This document shows, piece by piece, positions 1 through 9,468 of a stretch of DNA of 64,000 nucleotides. The notes beneath the pieces were generated by a model. The model was not told where the DNA came from and did no database searches. It saw nothing but the letters and a program-made list of their open reading frames with translations. Each line of letters opens with the position of its first letter. Position 1 is the stretch's first letter. The stretch is from FEB-25 sp963822175 (lineage in GTDB: Bacteria > Chloroflexota > Anaerolineae > Anaerolineales > UBA4823). A program made the position numbers and the translations under genes. The stretch lies in contig CAWGGJ010000011.1 of NCBI GenBank assembly GCA_963822175.1, positions 1-64,000 on the forward strand, given 5' to 3'.

Positions 1-369
1 TTCAGTGATCATTGTTTTTGAAAGTGCTGATAACGCTTCTTCTGCACGTCTCCCTCCTGGAGATAACCGATGACGGCATTAACCAGAACCACCCAAAAAT
101 CACGATTGCATCCAGAGGATCTTTCAGTACCGCCGTTATCAGGCTGGCAAGGATTAAAGTGATGATCAGCGGGTTATTGAATTGACCGATAAAACGCGCA
201 AGGGAGCTTTTGCCCTCTTTTTGGGAGTCAAATACATTCAGGCCAAAATGCTTCTGGCGGTGCTGGACCTCAAAAAGATTTAATCCCTTTTGCGCATTTG
301 TTTCCCATACTATTCAAGCATTTCGTTTTCTGGTAAGTGATGCCAGTGTTTATTGATGATTGTATACAT
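1..369 (-). pseudogene. Decayed 5' end of a cation-transporting P-type ATPase
   Basis: Reading the minus strand from an ATG at 369 gives a start typical of the Ca2+/cation P-type ATPase N-domain (HWHHLPENEMLE), then an in-frame TAG. Shifting frame near 316-325 restores the family sequence (NAQKGLNLFEVQHRQKHFGL, then FIGQFNNPLIITLILASLIT and the first membrane segment, ending GYLQE). A second frame change near 50-57 is needed to continue into RRAEEALSALSKTMITE, the usual start of the actuator region. The gene runs off the left edge, so the catalytic DKTGT region is not visible. Two independent frame disruptions plus a stop in fewer than 370 bases make this a pseudogene rather than an active pump. 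Family assignment is by recognisable sequence; the exact ion is unknown. Confidence 0.75.
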
Positions 370-469
370 ATATCAATATCCTAATTATTATCAAATGAAT
401 TTTCTCACCATGAATTTATAAGCATGGTTAGTGAACAATCCGCTCACAAAAAAACCTACATCACGGTGG

Positions 470-693
470 CTAATCATCAGGTGCCAACTTCACCGGCAGC
501 CCGCGTTTGTCCCTCAAAATAGAATTGATCGGAGTATGGTTTCGTTCCGATAAGTTGGCGACTACGATATTTACAGTCGATCCGATGATCGTCCCGTTTC
601 CGCCAAGGCCTACTCCGAAGACCAACACCCACGATAATGGATCTGAGTTCATCCCAGACGCGGCAAGTCCCTGGATGATTGGAATTAGGGTTT
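470..693 (-). pseudogene. Leftover C-terminal piece of a CBS-domain ArsB/NhaD-type permease
   Basis: The minus strand encodes LIPIIQGLAASGMNSDPL, then GGNGTIIGSTVNIVVANLSE and KRGLPV, which match the last ~75 residues of the intact permease at 4635-6392 (for example GGNGTIIGSTANIVVANLSE). The DNA is also clearly alike, and the likeness stops abruptly at about 693, where the sequence changes to the neighbouring saccharopine-reductase-like remnant. It ends early, lacking the last membrane helix of the intact copy. This is therefore a truncated duplicate, left after deletion or recombination. It has no start, CBS domains or body and cannot work as a transporter. Confidence 0.8.
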
Positions 694-1897
694 GACAAGG
701 ATCATGTATTCTACACCTCGCCTATTATTCAGCCAGTCGAAGCGCTCGTTGAACAAGGGATTCCCACGATGCTCTTCAGGTATGTACATCGATGCTTCGT
801 CGAAGAACGACACCAAATCAAAACATGCCTCAGATGGTAGTACGCCATGTTGGGAGACTTCCTCCCTTAAAATCCGTAGCGCAGTAATGATTAGAGGGAC
901 CGTCGTCCAGTTGATGATCATTGAAGGCCAGCACATATAGCGCACATTTCGCTGCTTCTTATACCCCTCAGCCACAACCCACATCCCCCAGCCCCTTGGA
1001 TATCCGAGCGGAGAGGTCAGCCAGCGTTCCTTTATCCGCCACGGCTGTCTCGAAGAAATCCAAGGCTGCTCCTCTCCAATCGAGTTCACCCCTTGCAATT
1101 CGCTGGCTCTTTTGGATGAACAAATTCATAAGCTGTGGGGGAATCTGCCGAGAAGGCAGGTCACATTCTGAATTCCTGGTAGGTGATCTGGAAGGGTCAA
1201 TATGCTTGGTGAATTGTTAGGTATGCCGTAATCTTGTTCCCCGAGGGATGAAGGACATCAATGGGAAACTCGAGCGGAGCGAGGCGGATCCAGCTTCCTG
1301 CGCGATAAGTCAAGACTGGCTCACCAGCTGTTTCGATCACGTCCCAGCTGGTCTCGACACGACCTACTTCACTAGCCCGAGCAAGACTCTGTTCAGGAGA
1401 GAAATATTCTCCTGGGGTATAGTCAGCTAACATGCAGACAGACACTTGTTGGGTCTCGTCCAGTTGGCCTACGGCATGTACAGCCATAAGGTTCATAATA
1501 GTAAACCAACCGGTGCTGATGATGGCAGTTACACGCCGTGTACGAGCCTCGGTGTCAAGCTGGAGCGCGATCTGGGCAGATTTGCTTGTTACCCCGAGAT
1601 CACAATAATGGATACCCGCTTCGATGGCAGCCTGGAGGGCGGGAACCTGCACTCAGACGTGGGTCCTGCAGTATTGATAATGATGTCATAACCAGCTGCA
1701 ATAGAAAATAACCGAGATAGGTCATGGATGTCAACGCAAACCGCGTGTGCCTTATCACCGATCTTAACAGCGACGCTCTGTGCGGTTTCGAGATTTCGAC
1801 TGCCAAGCCCAATCTCAGTGATAAGTTTCTCGTGAGCGAGTAGAACTGCCGCGCTCTTGCCAAATAAACCCGTACCTCCAAGAAGAAGTACTTTCAT
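694..1897 (-). pseudogene. Decayed saccharopine dehydrogenase/reductase-like NAD(P) enzyme
   Basis: The N-terminus from 1897 reads MKVLLLGGTGLFGKSAAVLL, a Rossmann nucleotide-binding start as in the saccharopine dehydrogenase NADP-binding family (PF03435). The frame breaks near 1650-1655, where one missing base after NTAGPTSE shifts translation; the next frame continues VQVPALQAAIEAGIHYCDLG, a typical continuation. That frame ends near 1197, and family-like sequence (LPGIQNVTC, then LREEVSQHGVLPSEACFD) resumes in another frame with an in-frame TGA at 1126-1128, running to about 700. At least three lesions make it a pseudogene. An upstream Shine-Dalgarno (AGGAGGAATTTC before the ATG) shows it once was a proper gene. 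The substrate cannot be inferred. Confidence 0.7.
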
Positions 1898-1971
1898 GAA
1901 ATTCCTCCTTTAGGAAGTTTTTAAACCAGGCTGTGTTCATTAGGGAATACTATCGTCCGGGTTAATTAGTA

Positions 1972-2382
1972 TCACTCCTCAATCAACTTCCAAGGTTTGC
2001 CATCCAAGCTTGATACTCTATCTGAGCACTCGTCTTCAATAACCCATAAGGTCAGTATCTCACCATCGAATTTCCATTTGTAGGTTGCAGGCGTTTCATC
2101 CTTGTCAAAGCAAAAACTGTCTCCGGTGTGAAAGACATTTCCTTCCACATACCACTTTCCTGTGAACCATTTATCCCCATGCAGGAAAACAATGAGTGTC
2201 CCGTCATCGGAATATTGTATGGTGGTATCTTGACACTCAACACAATCGAACAATCCAATTGGGAATTGGCTGTTTTCGTCATCTGAACTACATCCAGTCA
2301 TACCGAAAGCCAGGATTAACCCAAATACGATGATTATGCTGCGTATACTCTGCTGTTTGTGGTCAATCATAGGTATACTCAT
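1972..2382 (-). CDS. Small hypothetical lipoprotein
   Basis: The start chosen is ATG at 2382 (MSIPMIDHKQ), because AAAGGAGAT lies just upstream of it; an earlier in-frame start at 2409 lacks that site. The N-terminus has basic residues, a hydrophobic stretch (SIIIVFGLILAFGM) and a lipobox TGC, so the mature protein should begin at Cys and be lipid-anchored outside the cytoplasmic membrane. The mature part of about 110 residues is rich in Trp/Tyr and acidic residues with a beta pattern (GTLIVFLHGDKWFTGKWYVE), resembling small lipocalin-like or bacterial lipoprotein beta domains, and has four to five Cys residues. I do not recognise the family. It stands alone between the decayed reductase and a beta-helix lipoprotein on the same strand. 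Confidence 0.7.
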   Translation of the reverse strand: MSIPMIDHKQQSIRSIIIVFGLILAFGMTGCSSDDENSQFPIGLFDCVECQDTTIQYSDDGTLIVFLHGDKWFTGKWYVEGNVFHTGDSFCFDKDETPATYKWKFDGEILTLWVIEDECSDRVSSLDGKPWKLIEE

Positions 2383-2544
2383 CTTTAATCTCCTTTTACA
2401 TCTTGACAATTATTTTAATTGATTATGCATGAGTACTTATATGAAACTCTTTCTTTGCTAGAATAAAGGAAACCCATAGAAATAGCACAAAATTTCCTTC
2501 CCGCCTTATCATCACATTAACATTCTATGTGAATTCCTTGTATC

Positions 2545-4452
2545 CTAAGGGTAAATCGTGTATTCCACAAAATTATTTGTTGCGGAATTTTCAACATTTG
2601 GAATTACTGTCAGATCATTTGGAGTTCCAGCAACATCATTGTAATAAAGGTTGATATTCTCTACTCGGTTCAGCGTACTATCCCGCATGGCTCCGGTTAG
2701 TACAATACCTTTCAACGGCGGATCCCAGACAGGGTAGATTGGGGCACTGCCGATTGTGTTGCAATAGATATGGACTGAATTGATAACATTCTCCGTTGAA
2801 TCTTCCCAGGCTCCGATCAAGTGGATACTAGGAATAATACTGTCTATGTGATTGAGGGAAATCCAGATATCACGGACCTGGTTGCCGTTAGCTCCAGGAC
2901 CACCGCCTGCTCCGCTTACTGAAATAACAGCTGACGTGAAATGGGTATTGTTCAGACTGTCCGGTTTACCCAAGGAAAACGTGTTATTCTGAATAATAAT
3001 GTTTGATATCATATTCCCGCTGGTAGGATGGTCAGCACGAGCATCACTTGATGTGATGATCATCCCAGCAAAATTGTATTCTACTTCGGGAATCAAAGAA
3101 TTGAATTGATTGCCTATAATATTCACATTCTCGATTGTATTGTGCCTGGCTCCACAACAGCCTCCCGATACAATCATTCCACCAGCAATAAACCCTTCAA
3201 CCATATTCCCAATAATGTCGATATTTCGAATAATATTATCTTCTGGATAGATAATTGGCTCATAATTTGGATCAATGTAGTCTGATGCCCCGTCTCCCGT
3301 AAGCAGGTCTATCCCAAACATACCAGCCTCGTAATACAAATTAGCATCTGAAATTAAAATTTCGTTCTCCAAGATACGAACCCCATCAATCACATTTTCA
3401 CTTGCAGCAACCGCACCGGATATCAACGCGATTGCTTGATCCGGATTGCCCTGGATGATATTTTGGGTAATAGTTATATTTGTCATCTTATTGCCATTCG
3501 AGCCTACCCAAAACCCCGCCATGAACTGGATGCCGAAACTGGCGCTAGCAACGTCTTGAGTAACAAGAATGCGGTTATTGGCGACAATCACATTGTCTAG
3601 GTAATCACCAATCGTATGATTAAAATGAAATGTGATCCCATCTTGCTTGACATCCAAGTCATTGTTAATCAACAGAATGTCTTCCCAGTGATTATTAGAC
3701 GCCCAAGTCCCCTCCTCATCCTGCCCTGCGTGCAGGTTGATACCTACCAAAACATTACTCATCACTATATTGCCAACTGTGATACCCCGAAAGGTTGTAT
3801 TTGTCGTTGTTGGAGCTGCAGGCTTGATCGCGACGCCTTGGAAATAGCCTTCTAATTTCAGCGCATGAAGCGTGTTATTGCTGCTCTGAATGATGAAACC
3901 GAAGGACCCTTGGACCGGTAATGCGTTGGCAATTGTGATGTCTGGTGCGAGATCCCCATCGATATCACCATTGATGATCACGGAGCCTCCCGATAATGGT
4001 GGTAAATCCGCACCATCCGTTCCTCCGGTATAAATCGTCATGTCATCCAATTGAGGAGAAAAGTTAATTGTATATTCTCCCGGATCATTGTTGGTGGCTT
4101 CGATTGCTTCACGCAACGAAATCCCATCTGTTCCTGGATTCGCCATTAGCGCAGCAACTCTGGACACATTTCCGTCGATGATATCCGAATTAGTGGCCAC
4201 TGTAATTGTAGTGCCATGTTGTAGGATAATTTCAGGTATTTCAGGGGCAGATACTAGGAAATATGAAGTGCCTGGCGCGAAACACATAGACGGTTTTATG
4301 TTGATCGTATCCTTGGTTGGAACTGGGGTAGTGGTTGGTTCAGTAGTGGTTATGCTGGGGGAGGTCGGGTTAGAGTTTAACTTGGGGATACTCCTACATG
4401 CGCCTAAAGCCAGCAAGATGGTTATCATGTAAGTGAAACATCGTGATTTCAT
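2545..4452 (-). CDS. Parallel beta-helix lipoprotein
   Basis: This is a 635-residue surface-type protein. It starts with a signal peptide and lipobox (LLALGAC, Cys19), followed by a Thr/Pro/Ser-rich linker (about residues 25-50). A DGISLREAI motif at roughly residue 110 is the conserved entry to right-handed beta-helix domains of the CSLREA type. The rest is a long series of short repeats rich in Asn, Ile and Gly (NIIIQNNTF, NVNIIGNQF, NITITQNII), the pattern of a parallel beta-helix with an asparagine ladder. No pectate-lyase or other catalytic motif is visible, so a binding or structural role on the cell surface is more likely than a proven polysaccharide lyase activity. RBS AGGA lies 7 bases before the ATG. 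Confidence 0.8.
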   Translation of the reverse strand: MKSRCFTYMITILLALGACRSIPKLNSNPTSPSITTTEPTTTPVPTKDTINIKPSMCFAPGTSYFLVSAPEIPEIILQHGTTITVATNSDIIDGNVSRVAALMANPGTDGISLREAIEATNNDPGEYTINFSPQLDDMTIYTGGTDGADLPPLSGGSVIINGDIDGDLAPDITIANALPVQGSFGFIIQSSNNTLHALKLEGYFQGVAIKPAAPTTTNTTFRGITVGNIVMSNVLVGINLHAGQDEEGTWASNNHWEDILLINNDLDVKQDGITFHFNHTIGDYLDNVIVANNRILVTQDVASASFGIQFMAGFWVGSNGNKMTNITITQNIIQGNPDQAIALISGAVAASENVIDGVRILENEILISDANLYYEAGMFGIDLLTGDGASDYIDPNYEPIIYPEDNIIRNIDIIGNMVEGFIAGGMIVSGGCCGARHNTIENVNIIGNQFNSLIPEVEYNFAGMIITSSDARADHPTSGNMISNIIIQNNTFSLGKPDSLNNTHFTSAVISVSGAGGGPGANGNQVRDIWISLNHIDSIIPSIHLIGAWEDSTENVINSVHIYCNTIGSAPIYPVWDPPLKGIVLTGAMRDSTLNRVENINLYYNDVAGTPNDLTVIPNVENSATNNFVEYTIYP

Positions 4453-4634
4453 ATTGTCATCCTATCTTGAAGGAGTGGCTGGTACTCTGGGACAATTGGA
4501 ATAAATAAAAAAAACGAGTTCAATGAGGCCAGCAAAAAGATTGAGGTGATAATAGTGAAACACTGATACTGCTTTTTCATGCTATAACTCCACAGATCTC
4601 AATAAATCTAATCACAAAGATCGTTGACTCTCGT

Positions 4635-6392
4635 TTAGCGACTAAAGAATGGATAAACAATGATATAAAGTACACTTGCCACCACACAAGTCGCTAGCAT
4701 TACTGGCAAGCCACGTTTGTTCCACAGGGTTGAAGTAATCGGGGTACGGGTCCGCTCTGATAGATTAGCAACGACAATGTTAGCGGTCGATCCGATGATC
4801 GTCCCATTACCGCCAAAGCCTGCTCCAAAGACCAATGCCCACCATAACGGATCCGTGTTCATCCCGGATGCGCCGAGGCCCTGGATTATTGGAATTAGGG
4901 CAATTGTGACTGGCACGTTATCCACCACAGCTGAGATCCCCGCAACCAGCCAAATCAGGATCACTCCAAATAAGACCGGAGCAACTGTTCCAAAGTTATT
5001 CAAGACGGAAACCAGGGCATCCAAAGCGCCTGTTGCTTTTATGCCTCCCACCATGACGAACAGGGCTACAAAAAATACCAGGACGCTCCATTCTACATGT
5101 TTGAGTATCTTTGATGGGTCAGGACGTACCCATACCAGCGTGACTGCTGCTGCACTCAATGCGATGAAAGCTGGGCTTATACCCAAAATACCATGAAAGA
5201 AAAAGACCAGCAACGCAACACCCAGTACGATCAATACACGCCTGGCTGTCACCCGGTCTGTTAGGATTTCTGATACATCAAGCTTCAAGATTGCGTCAGG
5301 ATTGGCTGGTAGTATAGAAAGCTCGTGTCGAAAAAGGTACCGAATGAGCAATAAAGCCACCAGCCAGGCAACCAGTACAATTGGCAATGAATGAGTCAGG
5401 AAATCGGTGAATGAAAAACCAGCTGCGGAAGCAATCAATATATTAGGCGGATCGCCAACCAGGGTAGCTACGCCACCGGTATCTGAGAGCAGCGCCTCTG
5501 CCATCAAGTATGGTAACGGGCTAACCCCCAGGATTTCACAGATGAGGATCGTCACCGGTGCAATTAATACTACTGTTGTCACGTTATCCAGAAACATGGA
5601 TAATACCGTCGTGACCGTTCCCAGCAATACCAGCAATCTAACTGGTTTACCGCCTGATACCCGACCAGCCCATACCGCCAGATATTGGAAGACACCGGTC
5701 GGTTCGAGTAAAGCTACCAGGATCATCATCCCCAGCAGCAGTCCCAGCGTATTGAAATCGATGGCAGCGATAGCCTGGGCTTCAGAATAAAATCCGAATA
5801 ACATGCCCAATCCAACCATAAGGACTGCACCTGCGAAGGCGACAATTGTACGGTTGAGCTTCTCTGAAAAGATCAACCCTAAACAAGCCACGAAAAGCAA
5901 TGTTGATATTATGATGCCAATCATGGCTGGCCCGAGATTTGGAAATTGCCAATTGGATAGTATGGCCGCTCCAATATCAACATGCGAGGCCAATCCGACC
6001 AGCCTTCCATCTTTTGCTACAACCGGTAAGTCAGGAAGTTTATGTTGCAGCATAAGAGCATAAGCACGCAACAATCCACAATCTTCTTCAATTTCTATCG
6101 CTGGCTGCATTAATGTGGAAACTTGTCGCTCTAATAAATATGATTCTGGACGTGTAGTCTCAACTGCCCCAAAATCGTGTACAAAATCAACATCGGTAAT
6201 AAGGTTGACGAAATCGGGTAATTCCAGGGTGAGTAAATCATTTAATCGAACGACGCCGATCAACATGCCTTGGTCATCCACAATCGGCAGAAGACCAATG
6301 TGCCGCTCAATGACCACCCTTGCAGCTTCCCGAATAGTCGTTTTGGGTGAGATAGAGATCACATCTCGTTTCATACAATCTTTTATGATCAC
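4635..6392 (-). CDS. CBS-domain fused ArsB/NhaD-type ion permease
   Basis: A 585-residue fusion. The first ~140 residues are two CBS modules (MIIKDCMKRDVISISPKTTI, and a second beginning near VSTLMQPAIEIEED), which normally bind adenosyl nucleotides and gate the attached protein. Residues ~150-585 are an ion-transporter-superfamily permease of the ArsB/NhaD/SLC13 class with about 11-13 hydrophobic segments and the family motifs DNVTTVVLIAPVTI, GDPPNILIASAAG and VVDNVPVTIALIPI. Expected activity is Na+/H+ antiport or anion (arsenite, citrate-like) export across the cytoplasmic membrane; the sequence does not decide which. A truncated second copy of its tail lies at 470-693. Its neighbours on the same strand are a UPF0316 remnant and, further on, CPA antiporters, pointing to ion homeostasis. 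Confidence 0.85.
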   Translation of the reverse strand: MIIKDCMKRDVISISPKTTIREAARVVIERHIGLLPIVDDQGMLIGVVRLNDLLTLELPDFVNLITDVDFVHDFGAVETTRPESYLLERQVSTLMQPAIEIEEDCGLLRAYALMLQHKLPDLPVVAKDGRLVGLASHVDIGAAILSNWQFPNLGPAMIGIIISTLLFVACLGLIFSEKLNRTIVAFAGAVLMVGLGMLFGFYSEAQAIAAIDFNTLGLLLGMMILVALLEPTGVFQYLAVWAGRVSGGKPVRLLVLLGTVTTVLSMFLDNVTTVVLIAPVTILICEILGVSPLPYLMAEALLSDTGGVATLVGDPPNILIASAAGFSFTDFLTHSLPIVLVAWLVALLLIRYLFRHELSILPANPDAILKLDVSEILTDRVTARRVLIVLGVALLVFFFHGILGISPAFIALSAAAVTLVWVRPDPSKILKHVEWSVLVFFVALFVMVGGIKATGALDALVSVLNNFGTVAPVLFGVILIWLVAGISAVVDNVPVTIALIPIIQGLGASGMNTDPLWWALVFGAGFGGNGTIIGSTANIVVANLSERTRTPITSTLWNKRGLPVMLATCVVASVLYIIVYPFFSR

Positions 6393-6474
6393 GGTAAACC
6401 TCCAAAAATCAGGTGATATTCCAAAGGGAGAAGTGAAGTTTGATGCTTTCGGTGTTTCCCATCAGCTTCCTACT

Positions 6475-7054
6475 TCATTTCTGATTGCGATTCCAATTAA
6501 TAAAATCAAAAGGCTCATTATGTATAGGGAAAATGCCACCTTGTTTTGCATGGAGATCTTCGATAGACAAGAAGGCGTGCGGGTGGTTTTGATGAACAAT
6601 TGCCAATACATCCTCTAGACATTTACGTGTAACAACTACGTAGATCAGCTTTACGAGGTCCATTCGCTCCTTGCCCATCCACGCAGGATATTCCATAGCC
6701 AGCAGTATGCAGATGATCAATCAGCACATTGGAATTGTTCTGGACGATAATACTGACAAGTTGGATGCCTACTGCAAGTCGATTTTCAATATACATTCCT
6801 AGATAAGATCCCACGGCAAACCCTGCAGCATATGCAAGGTATGCCAGCAGATTATGAGCATGACTGACTATTTGAGAGACAACCGTTATCCAGATAAATA
6901 CTTCAACAAAGCCAAGCAATGGCGCCACATTCCTTTTCCCGCGGGAGATAAAAATTATTCGCAGAGTACCGAGTGTGACATCTACTACCCGTGCAAAGAA
7001 GACCATCAATGGTAATATCACCCATATATATAGATTGGTATCTAAGAAACCCAC
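6475..7054 (-). pseudogene. UPF0316 (DUF2179/DUF5698) membrane protein, frameshifted
   Basis: Translation starts at a GTG at 7054, seven bases after a strong AAGGAGG site, giving MGFLDTNLYIWVILPLMVFF and three membrane helices including the family signature ARVVDVTLGTLRIIF. The UPF0316 pattern runs to GISCVDGQGANG, then the frame is lost near 6651-6662. The other frame continues VKLIYVVVTRKCLEDVLAIV, the expected C-terminal DUF2179 domain, and ends at 6475. One extra base (or two lost) explains it. The first frame alone gives a 143-residue protein lacking the cytosolic domain. It is either a recent pseudogene or a sequence error. The family has no established function. Confidence 0.8.
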
Positions 7055-7082
7055 TCGCTGACCTCCTTTTTATAGGTTAATT

Positions 7083-8416
7083 TCAAGACACTGGCATACC
7101 TTTCGTCCTGCCCATCCAACTCAAATCTGTAAATTCTCCCAATTGTTCACAAAATATTCGATAATAGAGTAACTCTTCCTTTGAATTCAATAACCAGCCA
7201 TTGCACAATCGTCTTTCTTGTACAAAATCAGCATCAGTGATTTGTGCCTGTGCATGCTGTGCCAACAAGTCTTGTACTCCTGCCCCTTGCCAGAACTTGG
7301 CTTTTGGTCGGTTCAAAATAGTACTTGGTAGATCATCAACCATAGCCTGGCGCAGAATCCATTTCTCAATCCCGTTATGTAATTTGTATCTTGTTGGGAT
7401 ACGAAGAGCATAGTCTACGACATCGGGATCAAGAAATCCAACATGAGCATCCGTACCATGTGCTGATGCACATCGATCCACCCTCTGCAAGGCAGTGTTA
7501 TGTAAGCGTGAAGTAATATCGATCAACTCGTCGGCCAGAAGCGATGGATCGTGAGATTTAAGATACTCATATCCAGCAAATAGTTCATCACCACCCTCGC
7601 CTGAGAAGACTGAGGATACATATTGAGCTGCAAGGCGGGCGACAAGATAATTCATGATACTGGAACGAACAAGCCAGGCATCAAAGGACTCAAGATGGTA
7701 GATGACTTCAGGTAGGATAGCAATCAGATCAGCTAACTTCACGATGACCTCGTGATGTTCAGATTGGATAAAATTTGCAACGATCCGGGCGTATTTAATA
7801 TCAGGAGATCCAGGCATTCCTGCAGCAAATGTATGGAATGTCTGCAAGTACGGACGTGCTAGAGACGCCATCACGCTGGAATCCAAGCCGCCAGATAACC
7901 ATGCACCTATACTCTGATCACTAATATGCTCTTCTACTGAAGACTCTAATACTCGACGCAAATCTTTAGCGATTCTCTTGGGGGGATTTTTTACCTCGGG
8001 TAACTTTCTAAGTCGATAATATACTTTCAATTGTTGACCATCAAATGTGTGCCCGGGTGGAAGTTCGTGAACATCATGAGTGACTACTAATAATCCTTTA
8101 ACTTCTGAAGAAAAACACAACAGCCCATCTTGAGACCGACCATAATATAGTGGAACCACACCCAGAGGATCTCTTTTAATATCAATTTATTTCCCTGATC
8201 AAGCACAATTCGTTCTACATATCCGGGGCTATTCTGTGTACCTGATAGTTGATGCGTTTTGAATGTTTCGGATCTATCATTCGAGGAGGCAACACCTACG
8301 GTAGCCGAGGCTGTTTCAATGATTTTTTTCGAGCTACCCCGATAAGCGATCTTATCAAGCATCTGCTTGACGCTTGAACAATTACCTTGCCCGGCAATAC
8401 CTACAATTCCAGACAT
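7083..8416 (-). pseudogene. Asparagine-synthetase-like amide ligase with Ser in place of the glutaminase Cys, frameshifted
   Basis: The start ATG at 8416 has AGGAGA upstream. The N-terminus is MSGIVGIAGQG: class II glutamine amidotransferases need Cys after Met (MCGIVGI), so the glutaminase site is substituted by Ser. The N-terminal domain is short, with the PPGH element near residue ~125 rather than ~180. The frame breaks in a T/A run at 8174-8177, where one missing base would restore RDPLGVVPLYYGR. The C-terminal synthetase domain is well kept: PP-loop SGGLDSS, then GEGGDELFAGY. The family adenylates a carboxylate and forms an amide. A dead glutaminase half is also seen in beta-lactam synthetases and lasso-peptide cyclases. 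It overlaps the ATP-grasp gene by 16 bases, forming an operon with the opine dehydrogenase. The frameshift may be real or an error. Confidence 0.75.
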
Positions 8417-9463
8417 TTATTTTCTCCTGTCAAAGTACAGATTTGTAAATATGAAGCATATATAGGGTGACGTTGGGCGGCCAGGTTTATCAGCAAGCTG
8501 CCGAATTGACCGTAAGAGTATCCTATCAACTCAGCTGCCTGCACCAGGCTATTATCCGAACTTATGTCGGCATTATGGTTGACGTCCAAAACATAAAATA
8601 CGCCATCACGTAAGCGTATATCCATGCGAGCATAGTCACGGCAATCAGTTGCATGATAAGCTGCAATAACAACTTCTTCCAAAATACTGATCTCCTTATG
8701 GTTAGAGAAGCGGGCAACCTGGGAATAGTATTTTTGGAAAGCCAGGGAGTTTTTATCAAAATTTGCTTCGTATGTGCATAATCGGTCATGGATATCGAAG
8801 AAAGATGAATAATCGATCTCTGCGGCTGGTAATACGTGTAAAGCGCCATTTCCGATCACGCCCACGTGAAATTCACGTCCATCAATAAATTCCTCGACCA
8901 GGGCAGGCTGGTGCAATTCTTCGAAAACATACCGAACACGCTTATTTAACTCAGACGCTGATTGAACTACTGAATTCGCGGGTAATCCCGTAGCTACAGT
9001 GCTCAAGTGCAGCTTTTACAATGGCAGGAAAACGAACCCAATTGATCTCTTCTGCGGGAGTTAATACTTGCCACACTGGCGTGGGAATCCGTCCCCTCTG
9101 TAATATTTGTTTGATCTTACTTTTATCCTGACCGAGGAATAATGTGGATGAATCTGATCCTGTGAAGGTATATCCCATTCGCTCAAGTGTTTCAGCAACC
9201 CTATATTCACTGTGAGGAACACCGGGTAGTTCTTCACACCAATTGAAAACAAGGTAATTATCGGGGTTATAACCTTCCAAAACCGTTTCTAGATCAGCAG
9301 ATTGAATACATACATCCTGGATAGGATGACCGACCTCAATCAAGGCGTTTATCAATATGTGCGTCTCAGCTTCATAATCCTGGATTACCTCTAATGGCCA
9401 GGTAGGATCAATGTTCGTGATCAATAAAACCGGTAAGTCAGTTCGGCAGTTATATAAACTCAC
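8401..9463 (-). pseudogene. ATP-grasp ligase (D-Ala-D-Ala ligase-like), frameshifted
   Basis: A GTG start at 9463 with AAGGA nine bases upstream gives MSLYNCRTDLPVLLITNID. The first frame carries an N-terminal pre-ATP-grasp domain and the start of the ATP-binding domain (GSDSSTLFLGQDKSKIKQIL, then FPAIVKAALEHCSYGI). The frame breaks near 8974-8980, where one extra base separates GITR from NSVVQSASELNKRV. The second frame continues with VEEFIDGREFHVGVIGN and the Mg-binding end ARMDIRLRDG...VLDVNHNADIS, typical of D-alanine--D-alanine ligase-like ATP-grasp enzymes that join a carboxylate to an amine. It starts 5 bases after the opine dehydrogenase stop and overlaps the next gene. If intact it would be a 350-residue enzyme. 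Its likely substrate is an amino acid or the opine made upstream; this is inference. Confidence 0.78.
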
Positions 9464-9468
9464 CGAAT

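Noticed and set aside
4717..5196. Plus-strand frames opposite the CBS-permease
   Set aside because: They are antisense shadows of a well-supported minus-strand gene, with no family likeness.
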